Made by a program: the position numbers and the translations under genes. 64,000 bases of DNA from Sediminihabitans luteus (lineage in GTDB: Bacteria; Actinomycetota; Actinomycetes; Actinomycetales; Cellulomonadaceae): NCBI RefSeq assembly GCF_002797595.1, contig NZ_PGFE01000002.1, positions 124,001 through 188,000 of the forward strand, given 5' to 3'. Under the pieces are notes generated by a model. It worked only from the letters and a program-made list of their open reading frames with translations, was not told the DNA's origin and made no database searches. Positions 19,501 through 29,640 of the stretch are shown here, in pieces; the first letter of the stretch is position 1; every line of letters starts with the position of its first letter.

Positions 19501-20199
19501 CAGGACTTCCAGGGACCGGCGACGAGTTCTGTCGCTCAGCTGGCTGACCTGCTGCGCAACGATGACACCCTGCGGGCACTGGCGCGCGAACTGACCGGTT
19601 CAACAGAGCCTGACCTCGCGGCCGTCATCGGATCCCTGGCCCCGACCGAAGCCGTTCCCTATGTGGCCGCGCACCGCTACAAGCCGTCCGGCCTGGAGAA
19701 GTTCCGCGAGTGGCAGTCCGTGTGGGATCTCCAGCGTCGAGAGGACGCCGGCGAGAAGGTCACCATCCCGGTGCCGCCGAAGTACTCGACCCCCGACTTC
19801 CGGAAGGTCGAGTACTGGAAGGCGCGCGGCAAGCTTGACGTGCCCAAGGAGCGGTTCATCCTCTACCCAGGCGTCGGCCGCGAGGGAGACACCACCACCG
19901 TGCTCGGTTGGGCGGGGTGGAACCACCGCGATCAGGCGATCGCCCTCGTCCGCGAGGTCATGAGCCAGCGTTCGTTGGGCGCAGCCGACGACTCGCTGAT
20001 CCCCCTGGTGGCGGGACTCGTCGAGCTGGAGCCCTGGCTGCACCAGTGGCACACGGAACTCGAACCCGAGTTCGGGTCGAGCGCCGCGCAGGCAGTCACC
20101 GGTCAGGTCGACCAGCTCCTCTCGCAGCTCCAGGTCACTCGTGACGACGTCAACGCGTGGCGGCCACCCGCCGCGACTCGTGGACGGCGTCGGGCATGA
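16546..20199 (+). CDS. pglX: BREX type 2 adenine-specific DNA methyltransferase PglX
   Basis: A 1217-residue N6-adenine methyltransferase. The SAM-binding motif I is [14 protein letters not shown] at residues 243-256 and the catalytic motif is GNPPYITVK at 389-397. The C-terminal half (about 560 onward) should carry target recognition. In BREX, PglX marks host DNA and is needed for exclusion of phage. Translation is coupled to pglW through ATGA at 16546-16549. A segment at about 18200-18680 (residues about 550-710) is markedly AT-richer than the rest: rows at 18301, 18421, 18541 and 18601 have 30-33 G+C of 60, against 43 of 60 at 17281. This suggests exchange of the specificity region. No long homopolymer is seen in this gene. 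Confidence 0.97.
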   Translation: MINSSALLADLKGQLKTLQGDLKERADDPTTEWGAALQREHARALKRERTGLSWTAWRDNEVDQAAVAWIVATTFVRFCEDNDLLAGATLAGTPVPVGWIAGPGDRASRARENQTAYFRVNTSHHDRDWLQQAFRVLAAQPAGAALVDPRHNPVWTAEISAEAAKGLVGFWRRTDDGGALVHDFTDSALDTRFLGDLYQDLSEHAKKTYALLQTPEFVEQFILDRSLTPAIAEFGADSLKLIDPTCGSGHFLLGAFERLNAQWAADAPGLDPKQRVRKAMDSIHGVDLNPFAVAIARFRLTVAGIQAAGEKSLVGVPELGFHLAIGDSLLGEQGGGGDRLFDDGTLDLGIDGTLDEATGDENAEFTYATEDVDEYLGILKPGCYHVVVGNPPYITVKDKVLNQKYREAYSTAAGKYALSVPFMELFFRLAIRGEAGRGAGYVGQITSNSFMKREFGRKVIEELFAGYHVDNPVDLTHVIDTSGAYIPGHGTPTVILVGRRRRPVAESIRAVLGVRGEPGQPKSPSKGLVWSEIVEQIDTPGFDGPYVSVVDLGREVLSEFPWSLSGGGAGDLKVRIDNAGKQTLGSLATQLGITAVTGEDSLYMLGSSGGGARLGVESLRKLVEGDVVRDFSIGESEYAIWPYDSELRVLRFDDLDQGSRKVFESFRSAINRRRRFGTPMVERGLTWWEWQELYTEKLRTPLTITFAFVATHNHFVLDRGGKVFKQSAPVIKLPEGATEEQHLELLGVLNSSTACFWLKQVSHNKGNGGIGGGIGDEDWEPRYEFTGTKLEEFPLPATLPRARGALLDELAREFAAVAPRSVIDRWRNEGIDENLSDALSSAAVDWSRLRERLIFEQEELDWETYGLYGLIDDDLTYAGSSVDGVMLGERAFEIRLARQVASGSETTAWFARHGSQAITELPVAWPEDYRALVEKRLALMESDRGIGLLERPEFKRRWATVPWAKQLRDALEAAILDRLEDADLWQDFQGPATSSVAQLADLLRNDDTLRALARELTGSTEPDLAAVIGSLAPTEAVPYVAAHRYKPSGLEKFREWQSVWDLQRREDAGEKVTIPVPPKYSTPDFRKVEYWKARGKLDVPKERFILYPGVGREGDTTTVLGWAGWNHRDQAIALVREVMSQRSLGAADDSLIPLVAGLVELEPWLHQWHTELEPEFGSSAAQAVTGQVDQLLSQLQVTRDDVNAWRPPAATRGRRRA

Positions 20200-20260
20200 C
20201 ACAACCGATGGCCAAGCGCGACGAGAGCATGAATTCACTGAGGAACGGAACCCGCGAACG

Positions 20261-23200
20261 ATGAGCACACCCACCGCAGGCGGCCTCGCGATGATGCTGC
20301 GCGACGCGATCGACGTGCCGAGGTCCGTCCACGACGACGACTTCGTCATGCGGATCCACGAGGGCGTGCCCGCCGCGGAGCGGACCCTCCAGGACTACGT
20401 CGTCACCGAGAAGATCGCCGAGGCCTTCGACGAGGGACTGACCCTCGTCAACTCGGCACTGACGCGCGGCAATGCCAAGGGTGCGTTCATCCACGGTTCG
20501 TTCGGTGCCGGTAAGTCGCACTACATGGCCGTCATGCACCTGCTGCTTACCGGCAATCCCGGTGCTCGCGCGCTGCAGGGACTGCAGCCCGTGGTGTCCG
20601 CCCACGCGGACGTGCTCTCCCGGAAGTACCTGGCGGTCGACTACCACCTGATCGGCGCCGCATCGTTCGAGAGCGCGCTCTTCCAGGGCTACCTCAACAC
20701 CGTCAAGGAGAAGCACCCGGAAGCCTCGGCGCCCGTGCTCAACCAGAGCGACCTGCTGTTCCGCGACGCCCAACAGCTGCGCTCCCAGATGGGTGACGAG
20801 CTGTTCTTCTCGAAGTTCGCTGCGGATGTGGACCCCGTCTTCGGCACCATGAGTGGTGGAGTGCTGACCGCCGCCGAGCTCGACGCCGCCGCAGCAGGTA
20901 CGGCGACGGAGACCGATCGACAGGCGGTTGCTTCCGCACTCGTGGAGACGTACTTCGCCTCGTACACCTCGACGTCGGCCTGGCTGCCGATCGACCAGGG
21001 TCTGCGCGTGATGACTGACCACGCCAAGGGCCTCGGTTACGACGGGCTCGTGCTCTTCCTCGACGAGCTCGTGCTGTGGCTGGCCAACCACCTCCGCGAC
21101 TCCGCGTTCATCGCCAACGAGGCGTCCAAGGTCGCCAAGCTGGTCGAGACCGGCTCCGGGCAGATGTCGATCCCGATGATCTCGTTCGTCGCCCGCCAGC
21201 GTGCGCTCAAGGAGTTCCTCGGCGGCGGCAACGTCGGCGCCGAGCAGGTCGCTCTCGAGGATGCCTTTGGTTGGTGGGAGGAGCGCTTCGACAAGATCAC
21301 GCTCGCTGCTGCCGATCTCCCGCAGATCGTCAACAAGCGGCTCCTCACCCCGACGTCTGAGGCGGGCAAGAACGCCCTGGCCTCCGCCGTCGCCCGCGTG
21401 CGAGCCAACCCGACCGACTGGAAGCACCTGCTCACCGATTCCGCCGGCTCAGGCGCCGTCGACTTCGAGAAGGTCTACCCCTTCTCCCCAGCACTCGTGG
21501 ACGCCATGGTCGCGCTGTCCGCCATCATGCAGCGCGAGCGCACCGCCCTGAAGATCATGAGCGAGCTGCTCTCCCGGGGGCGTGACGAGCTGACCGTGGG
21601 CGACGTCATCCCCGTCGGCGACTTGTTCGACGTCGTCGTCCTTGGTGACGCTAAGCCGCTCACCGAGGACATGGTCAAGGTCTTCGACGCCGCCGCCTCG
21701 TTCTACCGCGGCAAGATGCGCCCCTACCTGCTCGACAAGCATCAGCTGACCGACTCCGAGGCCCGCGCGCTCGACCGTAACCACGCTTTTCGCCGCGAAG
21801 ACCGCCTCGCCAAGACGCTCCTCGTCGCGGCCATCGCTCCCGGCGCGACGTCGCTCAAGGACCTCACCGCGTCCAAGCTCGCGGCACTGAACTTCGGCTC
21901 GGTGGTATCCATGTTCGGAGGCAACGTCTCCGGGCAGGTCGTCACCCTCGCCACCGAGTGGCAGGGCAAGTTCTCCGAGATCACCGTGGGCTCCACCTCG
22001 GACCCGGTCATCAGCCTGCAGCTCACCGGCGTCGACTTCGACGCGATCCTCGCCCACGTCACCCAAGAGGACTCGCACCCCAACCGGCGCAAGCTGATCC
22101 GCGACACCCTGGTGACGGAGATCAGCGCCAGCGCCACCGGCTCGTACGCCGGCGAGTACTCGCTCGACCACGTGTGGCGCGGGCAGAAGCGCGCCGTCGA
22201 TGTCGTTTTCGGCAACGTGCGCGACACCTCAGCGATGCCCGTCGAGACGGTCAAGGCATCCGACGGCCAGTGGAAGCTCATCGTCGACTACCCGTTCGAC
22301 GACGAGAACAAGCCGCCGTCCGACGACGCTGCCCGCATCTACGACCTCAAGCGCGAGGGCGTCGTCACCGACACCGTCGTCTGGGTGCCGCACTTCCTCA
22401 CCACCCAGCGCATGGATGACGTCGGCAAGCTCGTCCAGCTCGAGTATCTGCTGACCGGCGACCGGTTCGACCAGTACTCGGCCAACCTGCCCGTCGCCGA
22501 CCGGGAGCCGGCGCGACGCCTTCTGACCAGCCAGCGTGACTCGCTGCGCAGCCAGCTCGCTGCCCTGCTCCGGCAGGCGTACGGGGTCGACTCCTCCGCG
22601 AACGACGAGAACCTCGGCACCAAACTCACGGGCACTAACTTCATCACGCTGGCCGAAGGCTTCACCCCCACCCAGCCCTCGGCTGCGACCCTGCGCGACG
22701 CCGTCGTGGGCGTGCTGGGATCCGCACTCACCTCGCGATTCCCGAGGCACCCGGAGATCGAACGCGGCACCGAAGAGGTGCGTCGGAGTGAGCTCAACGC
22801 CGTCCTCGATCTCGTGCGTCGGGCCACGGATGCCGGGGGGCGCCTCGACGGCGTCGACCGCGCCACAGGGACTAAGGTCCGCCGCGTGGTCACGGCCTAC
22901 GGCGTCGGCACCCTGCGTGAGACCACCTATGCGCTCGGCGCCCAGGACTTCGTCCTGTTCGACGAGTTCACGCGCACCGCGGGCACTGGTGACGTGACCG
23001 TGGGGGCCCTGCGCGGCGTGCTCGCACCGCGTGGCATCACGACCGACGCCATGGACCTCCTCGTCCTCGCGTGGGCGAAGATCACCGACCGCGAGTGGTT
23101 CCGCGCCGGCAGTCGCACGCCCGAGCCCGGCATCGGCGCGCTCACCCCGGACATGATGCTTCGCGAACCGGTGCTGCCCTCAGAAGAGGAGTGGGAGACG

Positions 23201-24100
23201 GCTCTCCGCCGCGCCAAGGCACTGTTCGGCGTCGGCGCCGACGAGTACCACCTGTCGACGGCAGCCGTCACACGGGTGAGTGAGGCCCTGGCCAGCAAGG
23301 CGCGCTCTGCCCTCAGTACGACGTCGGACGCCGCCGCCGAACTGGCCGCGCATCGCGAAGCGCTCGGAATCGACGAGGCCGCTCCTCGTTGGCAGGCCGT
23401 CACCCGTGGGCGCGATCTCGTGGCGCTGCTTGCTGCGTCCGACGCGCCCGTGGTGCGGATCGAAGCACTCGCACAGTTCGACCTTCCCGACGAACCCGAA
23501 GCCGTCGCACGGTCGATCGCTGCTGCCGGCGACGTCGCTGCCGCGCTCCGCGGCGCGAACTGGGGGCTCATCAACCGGCTCGCCACCTTGGGTGGGGAAC
23601 GGGCATCGCGGGCTCTCGCCACGCTGCGCGGCGTCGCGATGCAAGCGGAGTTCCACGCGCCGCTGAAGCCGGCCCTCGAGTCGGCTGCGCATGAGGCAGT
23701 CGAGTCCCTCGCTGCCGACCCGGACGAGATCGAACGGCGCCGGCGCGATGAAGACGAACGCCGCAAGCGAGAGGAGGAGGCACGGCGCGAGCGCGAAAAG
23801 GCAGAGCGCATTGCTGCTGAACAGCGGGCCGAGCGGGACGCGGAGTTCGCGAGGCAGCAGGCCTCGCTGGAGGCTCAGCGCCGCGAGCAGCAGGCGCGCG
23901 ATGCCGACATCGCAGCACGGCAGGCCGAGCTCGACCGCATCCAGCTGCTGATTGACGCAGAGAAGCAGGCCCGGCTCACGGAGAAGAGTCAGACGGTGTC
24001 CAAGGTCGTCGACGTCCAGGAGATCGGACAGCAGATCGCCGACGAACTGTCCAAGCCGGTCGAGGGCAAGACGCTGCGGGTGAGCTGGAGGTGGGAGTGA
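20261..24100 (+). CDS. pglY: BREX type 2 P-loop ATPase PglY
   Basis: A 1279-residue ATPase. Walker A is [11 protein letters not shown] at residues 79-89 and a Walker B-like [12 protein letters not shown] lies near 263-274. The last 130 residues include a charged coiled coil (about 1155-1240, rich in Glu/Arg/Ala heptads) before a conserved-looking tail ending VSWRWE. The ATG at 20261 is chosen because the family starts near [13 protein letters not shown]; the frame is open for 40 codons upstream but that part is not family-like. It follows pglX by 61 bases and overlaps pglZ. PglY is the large ATPase of BREX-2, equivalent in role to BrxC. Confidence 0.95.
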   Translation: MSTPTAGGLAMMLRDAIDVPRSVHDDDFVMRIHEGVPAAERTLQDYVVTEKIAEAFDEGLTLVNSALTRGNAKGAFIHGSFGAGKSHYMAVMHLLLTGNPGARALQGLQPVVSAHADVLSRKYLAVDYHLIGAASFESALFQGYLNTVKEKHPEASAPVLNQSDLLFRDAQQLRSQMGDELFFSKFAADVDPVFGTMSGGVLTAAELDAAAAGTATETDRQAVASALVETYFASYTSTSAWLPIDQGLRVMTDHAKGLGYDGLVLFLDELVLWLANHLRDSAFIANEASKVAKLVETGSGQMSIPMISFVARQRALKEFLGGGNVGAEQVALEDAFGWWEERFDKITLAAADLPQIVNKRLLTPTSEAGKNALASAVARVRANPTDWKHLLTDSAGSGAVDFEKVYPFSPALVDAMVALSAIMQRERTALKIMSELLSRGRDELTVGDVIPVGDLFDVVVLGDAKPLTEDMVKVFDAAASFYRGKMRPYLLDKHQLTDSEARALDRNHAFRREDRLAKTLLVAAIAPGATSLKDLTASKLAALNFGSVVSMFGGNVSGQVVTLATEWQGKFSEITVGSTSDPVISLQLTGVDFDAILAHVTQEDSHPNRRKLIRDTLVTEISASATGSYAGEYSLDHVWRGQKRAVDVVFGNVRDTSAMPVETVKASDGQWKLIVDYPFDDENKPPSDDAARIYDLKREGVVTDTVVWVPHFLTTQRMDDVGKLVQLEYLLTGDRFDQYSANLPVADREPARRLLTSQRDSLRSQLAALLRQAYGVDSSANDENLGTKLTGTNFITLAEGFTPTQPSAATLRDAVVGVLGSALTSRFPRHPEIERGTEEVRRSELNAVLDLVRRATDAGGRLDGVDRATGTKVRRVVTAYGVGTLRETTYALGAQDFVLFDEFTRTAGTGDVTVGALRGVLAPRGITTDAMDLLVLAWAKITDREWFRAGSRTPEPGIGALTPDMMLREPVLPSEEEWETALRRAKALFGVGADEYHLSTAAVTRVSEALASKARSALSTTSDAAAELAAHREALGIDEAAPRWQAVTRGRDLVALLAASDAPVVRIEALAQFDLPDEPEAVARSIAAAGDVAAALRGANWGLINRLATLGGERASRALATLRGVAMQAEFHAPLKPALESAAHEAVESLAADPDEIERRRRDEDERRKREEEARREREKAERIAAEQRAERDAEFARQQASLEAQRREQQARDADIAARQAELDRIQLLIDAEKQARLTEKSQTVSKVVDVQEIGQQIADELSKPVEGKTLRVSWRWE

Positions 24101-26793
24101 CCATCGCGACCACCGGCCAGCGGACGGTCGCCGTGTCGGAGGCGCTCGTCCGCTCTCGTGCCGCCGAGCTCATCGCGAAGGGCGGGGACTCACGCGTGCT
24201 GGTGCTGCGTGCCCACCCCCGCTGGCATGGTGGTGACCTCACCGTCGATGGCAATCCGGTCCGTGTCATCGAAGGGATCTCGCAGCTTGCCATCCTCGAC
24301 GCGTACGCGGGGCAGGACGAGGGCGAGTACCTCGTCGTTCTGACGGACCGACCGCGGGCCGACCTCAATGACACGGTGCTGGCTCGCGCCTACCGTCAGC
24401 AGATCGAGGACCCGGACGAATGGGCCAGCGTCCCCGGGCTGTTCGGGAATGCGCGCGAAGTCAGCAGGGAGCTTCGCCGTCTTGACTGGGCCGCCACCGC
24501 CCTGCTGGACCACGAGCCTGCCGGCGGATGGACGCCGTCGACCGATCTCGCCGTCACGGCCGAGCACGCCATCGGCGGCCTGCTCTGCCACCTGCTGGGG
24601 CTCGACCGCGCTGGCCTTGATGGGGTCGTCCTGCTCACCGCGCTGAGTAACGGCTCGCGAGCGTCGTGGGCCGGCGTCGACGCCGAGCTGCAAGCGCACC
24701 TCATGACGTGGTCCGAGCAGGAGTACGGCACGGCCGCCGGCTTTGCTCTGCGTACCACGGCCGCGCCGGGCGGACTGGTCAAGCCGCTGTCTCTGGGCCT
24801 CGCCATCGACGTCCTGTGGCCCACGGCCGCCGGAACGGACCTCACCGAAGAGCAGGTCGCAGCACGCACCCGCCTCGCCGAGCGATACCTCGGCGGGCGC
24901 TCGCTCCCGCCGCTGCAGGCACGCGAGATCGCCGACGCCACCCTGGCCGCCCTGCTCCGGCTCTCCCGAGAGGGCGATCCCGAGAGCCGGCTCGGTGTCG
25001 TCCTCGATCAGGCCGAAGCCCTGTTGCGCGACAACCTCGGCTGGCAGGCAGGTTCCGAACGATCGACCATCCTTCGGCCGGGGTTCACCGCGCGCCTGCG
25101 CGCGCTCGGTGCAGCGTTGGATGCTGGAACCGGCGTGGAAGAGTCGCTCGCCAAGGTGCTCGACCATCGCGAATCGTCAGTGGCCGGCCAGGATCTCGCG
25201 CCCCGGATGGCAGTGCGACTGTCCCGCTGGCTTGCCACTGCCGAGACACCGACACACGGGCTCGGTGGAGACCTTCGCCGTCAGATGGACGACGGTGCCT
25301 GGGTGGATGCCGCCCTGGGCGTGCTATGGGCGGGATCGGACGACCCCGCCGTCGGCGCTGCCTACGGCCGACTCATCGACCGCGTGCGTGCACGACGGCG
25401 TGCCCGTGACGAATCTGCTGCCGTCCACTTGGGCGACACCGCTGTGGTCCGCAGCCTGGCCGACATGCTTGACGACGGGCCCGCACTGGGTGTCGAGGAC
25501 GTCCTGCGCGCCGTCGTCAACCCGTGGAAGTCCCAAGGCGGTGTGCTTCTCGTCGTGCTCGACGGCATGAGCGCGGCCGTGGCCGTGGACCTCGCTTCCG
25601 ACGTCGGACGCTCCGGACTCGTGGAGTGGGTGCCGTCGGCCACCCGGCAGCGCCTCGCTGTCGCCGCTGCGCTGCCCACACTGACCGGTATCTCGCGGAC
25701 AAGCCTGTTCTGCGGCGAGATCACCACCGGAACGTCCGCCACCGAGAAGTCAGGCTTGTCGACGGCATTCCCTGGTGCGAACACCTTCCACAAGGGGGAG
25801 CTCCGCGCTTCGGGTGGAGCACAGCTCGCTGACGACGTTGCCACCGCCATCGCCAATCCCGCGGTGCCTGTGGTCGGGATCGTCATCAACGCCATCGACG
25901 ACTCCACGCACAAGACCGACACCTCCAACCGCCCGTGGGCAATCGCGGACCTCGACCCGCTGCGGGCCTTGCTCAACGCGGCGTCGATCGCGGGCCGCAC
26001 CGTCGTATTGACGTCCGATCACGGGCACGTCGTCGAACGGTCCACCGAGAAGCTCGACGCTGTCACGGGTGGCGACGCACGGTGGCGACCTGCCCAGGCA
26101 GGGCCGCCTCAGGACGGTGAGGTGCACGTGTCTGGCCCGCGCGTCGCCGTACAGGGCGGAGAGGCCGTGATGCTGTGGCGCGACGACGCCCGGTACGGCC
26201 CGGCTCGTTCCGGCTACCACGGCGGAGCGTCCCTGGCAGAGATCACCGTTCCTGTGCTCGTCTACCAGCGGTCGCTCGCGGACACTGCACCAGAGGGCTG
26301 GGCGCCTGCACCGCCCCAGGCGCCAACCTGGTGGAACGACCCAGTGATTGCTGCCAAGCCGGAGCCCACGACGGCGCCGAAGCCTGCGCGCAAGACTCGG
26401 CGTAAGGCCGCAGAGCCGGACGCTGCCAACGCACTGTTCGACCTTGTCACGCCGACGCCCGTAGCCGACCCGGCCCCAAGCGGTTCGGGTCTGATCGACC
26501 GCGTCATGCGATCCGACGTCTTCGCCGACCAGATGCGACTTGCCGGACGTGCGGCCTCGAGCGACCTCGTCGAGGCCGTGCTGCGGACCCTCATCGAGCG
26601 AGACGGTCGGGCGCACCAGGAGACCGTGGCCGTCGCGGCCGGACTTCCCTCCGCAGGAGTGACCCAGGGTCTCGCCATCGTCAAGCGCGTGCTCAACGTC
26701 GAGGGCTACGACATCCTGTCGATCGACCCTGACGGCGACACACTGCGTCTGGACGTCGCGTTGCTCGAGGAACAGTTCGGGCTGAACGGATGA
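24097..26793 (+). CDS. pglZ: BREX type 2 alkaline-phosphatase-fold protein PglZ
   Basis: About 898 residues. The PglZ domain shows [15 protein letters not shown] near residues 485-499 (metal-binding Asp489) and [10 protein letters not shown] near 638-647 (Asp641, His642, His644), the metal ligands of the alkaline phosphatase superfamily. The last 100 residues form a separate helical domain ([14 protein letters not shown] ... [11 protein letters not shown] ... LLEEQFGL) also present at the end of the accessory protein encoded by 26997-28307. GTG 24097 (GTGA overlap with the pglY stop, GGAG upstream) is preferred to GTG 24091. PglZ is the signature protein of all BREX systems. Confidence 0.95.
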   Translation: MTIATTGQRTVAVSEALVRSRAAELIAKGGDSRVLVLRAHPRWHGGDLTVDGNPVRVIEGISQLAILDAYAGQDEGEYLVVLTDRPRADLNDTVLARAYRQQIEDPDEWASVPGLFGNAREVSRELRRLDWAATALLDHEPAGGWTPSTDLAVTAEHAIGGLLCHLLGLDRAGLDGVVLLTALSNGSRASWAGVDAELQAHLMTWSEQEYGTAAGFALRTTAAPGGLVKPLSLGLAIDVLWPTAAGTDLTEEQVAARTRLAERYLGGRSLPPLQAREIADATLAALLRLSREGDPESRLGVVLDQAEALLRDNLGWQAGSERSTILRPGFTARLRALGAALDAGTGVEESLAKVLDHRESSVAGQDLAPRMAVRLSRWLATAETPTHGLGGDLRRQMDDGAWVDAALGVLWAGSDDPAVGAAYGRLIDRVRARRRARDESAAVHLGDTAVVRSLADMLDDGPALGVEDVLRAVVNPWKSQGGVLLVVLDGMSAAVAVDLASDVGRSGLVEWVPSATRQRLAVAAALPTLTGISRTSLFCGEITTGTSATEKSGLSTAFPGANTFHKGELRASGGAQLADDVATAIANPAVPVVGIVINAIDDSTHKTDTSNRPWAIADLDPLRALLNAASIAGRTVVLTSDHGHVVERSTEKLDAVTGGDARWRPAQAGPPQDGEVHVSGPRVAVQGGEAVMLWRDDARYGPARSGYHGGASLAEITVPVLVYQRSLADTAPEGWAPAPPQAPTWWNDPVIAAKPEPTTAPKPARKTRRKAAEPDAANALFDLVTPTPVADPAPSGSGLIDRVMRSDVFADQMRLAGRAASSDLVEAVLRTLIERDGRAHQETVAVAAGLPSAGVTQGLAIVKRVLNVEGYDILSIDPDGDTLRLDVALLEEQFGLNG

Positions 26794-26812
26794 GCGCGAG
26801 GAGTGCAGTTCC

Positions 26813-27319
26813 ATGGCGGTGATTCGCGCGTTCCGGCACGAGGTCAAGGGGCACGGAACGAGGCACTCGACGGACGTCGACTGCCTCTACTTCGACTTCC
26901 TCGACGTCAACGGCGGGCAGATCCTCCAGCTCTCGACGCTGGGATCCGAGCACCGACAGAGCCAGCCAAAGGTCAGCCAGACGTTCCAAATCGGCCGTGA
27001 AGGTGCCGCCGAGCTGCGCAGCATCCTGGAGCAGACCTTTGCCGGGATCGGGGGGGCAGCAGCTTGCGTCGTCGTCGTCGCCGGACGCCAATTCGAGCCA
27101 CAAGGGGAGCGAGCCGGAGGCGGCTATCGAGCGTTTCATCGCTCGCGCGGGCCTCACTCGTACGGAGGAGATCGGCGTCGACGGAACGTCGGCCCGTCGT
27201 CGGGTGATCGCACACGACGACAGGCCGCTCGTCGGGGGCACCTGGTACCTCGTCGACTTCACGCATCTCGACAGGCTCACCTACCGCGAGGTCGAACGAG
27301 CTCTGCGATCGGCACCTGA
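26813..27319 (+). CDS. Small conserved protein, probably the N-terminal part of a BREX-2 accessory protein
   Basis: The first 80 or so codons encode a compact domain (AVIRAFRHEVKG ... CLYFDFLDVNGGQILQLSTL ... PKVSQTFQIGREGAAELRSI) like the short stand-alone proteins often misnamed methionyl-tRNA formyltransferase. Coding character in this frame stops at a run of seven G at 27050-27056. Beyond it, to the stop at 27319, the frame is Arg-rich shadow, while the plus-one frame carries the next protein. With one G fewer the two would be a single 497-residue protein (26813-28307). The ATG at 26813 lies 19 bases after pglZ. It may be a short protein with a run-on tail, or the front half of a frameshifted or phase-variable fusion. 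Confidence 0.7.
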   Translation: MAVIRAFRHEVKGHGTRHSTDVDCLYFDFLDVNGGQILQLSTLGSEHRQSQPKVSQTFQIGREGAAELRSILEQTFAGIGGAAACVVVVAGRQFEPQGERAGGGYRAFHRSRGPHSYGGDRRRRNVGPSSGDRTRRQAARRGHLVPRRLHASRQAHLPRGRTSSAIGT

Positions 27320-28307
27320 TGGGTACCAGCGGGTGGCGGCGTTCGTCTCGGACCTCTCCGAGGACCTCGAAGACCACCTCCGTAGCCGCGGAGTCACCGT
27401 CGTGCGCCGCGCGGATCTCGACCTGCCTTCCGCTACCGCCGCCGCGCCGGGCATGGCGGCCAGCGCGAGGCCCGTTGCGCCGCCGGCGCTGCCGCAGGCA
27501 CCGGCCCTTCCGCCGGTGCCGCAGGTGAAGCACCCTCCTCCCTCACCGCCAGGTCATGCTCCGTTGCCTGGTGCTCGTGACGGTGAACCTGTGGTTGGTG
27601 CGCCTCAGAAGTCGCTGGTGGACCTGCAGTACATGTGTGCGAGGCTCGGGGTGGTGCTGGCGGAGCCTGACCAGGGCTGGCCGGGTCACGGCAAGGCCGT
27701 CTACCTCCGCGGCGGCGGCACCGCCTATCTGAACCCGAGCAACATCGATGTGCGAGCCTCTTCCCAGCAGGTCGCGCTCTGGGCTCGCGCCGGTCACGGC
27801 ATGGTCCGGGGCACGCAGGGTCAGTACCTGCGCCTGATGCTGGATCGGTCACGAATGCCCCGGGCCATTCCGGCGACTGTTCCTGCGCTGGTCGACTTCG
27901 TTTCTGCACCTGTCCGACCGGTGGAGGCGCCCTCCGTCGAGGCACACGTGCTGTCACCTCGGCTTGGAGCGCCGATCCCGTGGATCGAGCAACTCTTCGA
28001 GACGGCGCTCTACGCGGAGCAGAAGGCGATCGCTGGTCGGGCGGCCGCGCCAGACAAGGTCGTGCGCGACGTCCTGACCGTGCTCGTTCATCGGGGGATG
28101 AGTGGTCCGATCGAGGCTGTCGAAGCAGATGCAGGCCTTGCTCCGGGGGATCTCCGCCGTCAGATCCCCCTCATGCGTCGGCTGCTCAACCTGGACGGCT
28201 ACGACACACTTGAGTTTGCTGACGGCATCCTCGAACTTGACGATGAGTTGTTGCGACAGCAGTTTGGGCTCTCGCGAGCCATCAGTCATGAAGGAGTTGC
28301 TCGATGA
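26997..28307 (+). CDS. BREX-2 accessory protein with PglZ-like C-terminal domain
   Basis: Up to 436 residues from GTG 26997, but codons before about 27039 lie out of the coding frame, so the real start is either TTG 27039 or, through a frame change at the G7 run, the ATG at 26813. After a linker, residues about 40-145 (PEAAIERFIARAGLT ... GTWYLVDFTHLD ... LRSRGVTVVRRADLDLP) resemble a restriction-endonuclease-like fold without a clear catalytic set. A middle region around 205-285 is unassigned. The last 100 residues (IAGRAAAPDKVV ... RLLNLDGYDTLE ... LLRQQFGL) align with the C-terminus of PglZ. The stop overlaps the brxD ATG (ATGA). The shared tail suggests a common partner inside the BREX complex. 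Confidence 0.78.
   Translation: MKVPPSCAASWSRPLPGSGGQQLASSSSPDANSSHKGSEPEAAIERFIARAGLTRTEEIGVDGTSARRRVIAHDDRPLVGGTWYLVDFTHLDRLTYREVERALRSAPDGYQRVAAFVSDLSEDLEDHLRSRGVTVVRRADLDLPSATAAAPGMAASARPVAPPALPQAPALPPVPQVKHPPPSPPGHAPLPGARDGEPVVGAPQKSLVDLQYMCARLGVVLAEPDQGWPGHGKAVYLRGGGTAYLNPSNIDVRASSQQVALWARAGHGMVRGTQGQYLRLMLDRSRMPRAIPATVPALVDFVSAPVRPVEAPSVEAHVLSPRLGAPIPWIEQLFETALYAEQKAIAGRAAAPDKVVRDVLTVLVHRGMSGPIEAVEADAGLAPGDLRRQIPLMRRLLNLDGYDTLEFADGILELDDELLRQQFGLSRAISHEGVAR
27050..27056 (+). repeat. Homopolymer of seven G at a reading-frame switch
   Basis: A run of seven G lies exactly where coding character passes from the frame of the 26813 gene to that of the downstream gene. Slippage by one base would join or separate them. 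Assembly or sequencing error at a homopolymer would give the same picture. Confidence 0.85.
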
Positions 28308-29638
28308 GTGCCGCACGTTCCATCAGTCCGAGGCGCCGCAAGGAAATCGTCGGCGCGCTGAGGCGAGGGACGGTACCCCAGCAAGGTCTTGACGTCATGG
28401 CGGTAGGGCTCGGACGGTTCGAGGTAGCGATCGATGAAGAACTGGAGTCCGTCCGGCAGGGCGGCGCCCAGTTCAAGGCCATCCGAGGCGAGTACGGATC
28501 CGGTAAGACCTTCTTCTCGCGCTGGCTCACCGAGCGTGCCAAAAGTCTGAACTTCGCCACGGCTGAGGTCCAGATCTCCGAGACGGAGACGCCGCTCTAC
28601 AAGCTCGAGAAGGTCTATCGACGCATCGTCGAGAGCCTCTCGACGCGCACGACGACGTCGGCAGCTTTCGGCGACGTGGTCAACGAGTGGTTCTACGTGC
28701 TCGGCCAGGAAGCGCTCGCTGCAAGTAGCGCGGGAGAAGCTGACCAACGCACCGATGAACTGCTCGAGAAGCGGCTCGCCGCCGTCTCGAAGGAAGCGCC
28801 GTCATTCGCGATGGCGCTGCGCGCCTACCGGCAGATGTCTGCTCGCGGAATGCACCCCGAAGCCGACGCGTTGCTCGCGTGGCTTGGCGGCCAGCCGAAC
28901 GTCGCGGCATCGGCCCGTCGCGCTGCTGGTGTTCGGGGCGAGCTCGACCACTTCGGTGCGCTCGGATTCCTGCAGGGTCTTCTCACCGTGTTGCGTGACG
29001 CCGACTATGCAGGCCTCGTCATCGTGCTGGACGAGGTAGAGACACTCCAGCGCATGCGCGCGGACGTGCGGGAGAAGTCGCTGAACGCCCTGCGACAGCT
29101 CATGGACGAAATTGACGCTGGGCGGTTCCCAGGTCTCTACCTCGTGATGACCGGTACCCCCGCCTTCTACGACGGCCAGCAGGGTGTGCAGCGACTTGCG
29201 CCGCTCGCCCAGCGACTCCAGACCGATTTCAGCACCGACGCGCGGTTCGACAACCCTCGTGCTACGCAGATCCGACTGCACGGCTTCACGCCTGACTCGC
29301 TCGTCGAACTTGGTTCACGAGTGCGCGACATCTACGCCGCGGGAACCGACAACGTGGACCGCATCCACTCGGTCGTCGACGACGCATACGTCGCTGACCT
29401 CGCAACCGCCATCGGCGGTGAGCTGGGCGGAAAGACGGGCGTCGCTCCCCGACTCTTCCTCAAGAAGCTGGTGGCCGACGTCCTCGACCGCGTGGACCAG
29501 TTCCCGGACTTCGACCCGCGCGTGAACTACAGCCTCACGGTCGCAGCCCACGAGATGACGGACGTTGAGCGTGAGGCCCGCTCGCTGGGCGATCGACGCC
29601 CGGTCGCATCGGTCGACGACATCGATTTGGAATTCTGA
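28304..29638 (+). CDS. brxD: BREX system ATP-binding protein BrxD
   Basis: A 444-residue P-loop protein. Walker A is GEYGSGKTFFSRWL at residues 62-75 and Walker B is GLVIVLDEVETLQRM near 238-252. The opening SISPRRRKEIVGALRRGTVP is typical of BrxD (DUF2791-like ATPases). The ATG at 28304 overlaps the upstream stop in ATGA, and brxHI starts two bases after its stop, so brxD and brxHI are coupled. In type 2 BREX the brxD and brxHI pair accompanies pglWXYZ. It may load or regulate the helicase (inference). Confidence 0.94.
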   Translation: MSAARSISPRRRKEIVGALRRGTVPQQGLDVMAVGLGRFEVAIDEELESVRQGGAQFKAIRGEYGSGKTFFSRWLTERAKSLNFATAEVQISETETPLYKLEKVYRRIVESLSTRTTTSAAFGDVVNEWFYVLGQEALAASSAGEADQRTDELLEKRLAAVSKEAPSFAMALRAYRQMSARGMHPEADALLAWLGGQPNVAASARRAAGVRGELDHFGALGFLQGLLTVLRDADYAGLVIVLDEVETLQRMRADVREKSLNALRQLMDEIDAGRFPGLYLVMTGTPAFYDGQQGVQRLAPLAQRLQTDFSTDARFDNPRATQIRLHGFTPDSLVELGSRVRDIYAAGTDNVDRIHSVVDDAYVADLATAIGGELGGKTGVAPRLFLKKLVADVLDRVDQFPDFDPRVNYSLTVAAHEMTDVEREARSLGDRRPVASVDDIDLEF

Positions 29639-29640
29639 CG

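Noticed and set aside
23730-24000. Glu/Arg-rich tail of PglY considered as an out-of-frame artefact
   Set aside because: It is in frame, continues to the conserved-looking end of the protein, and has heptad character of a coiled coil.
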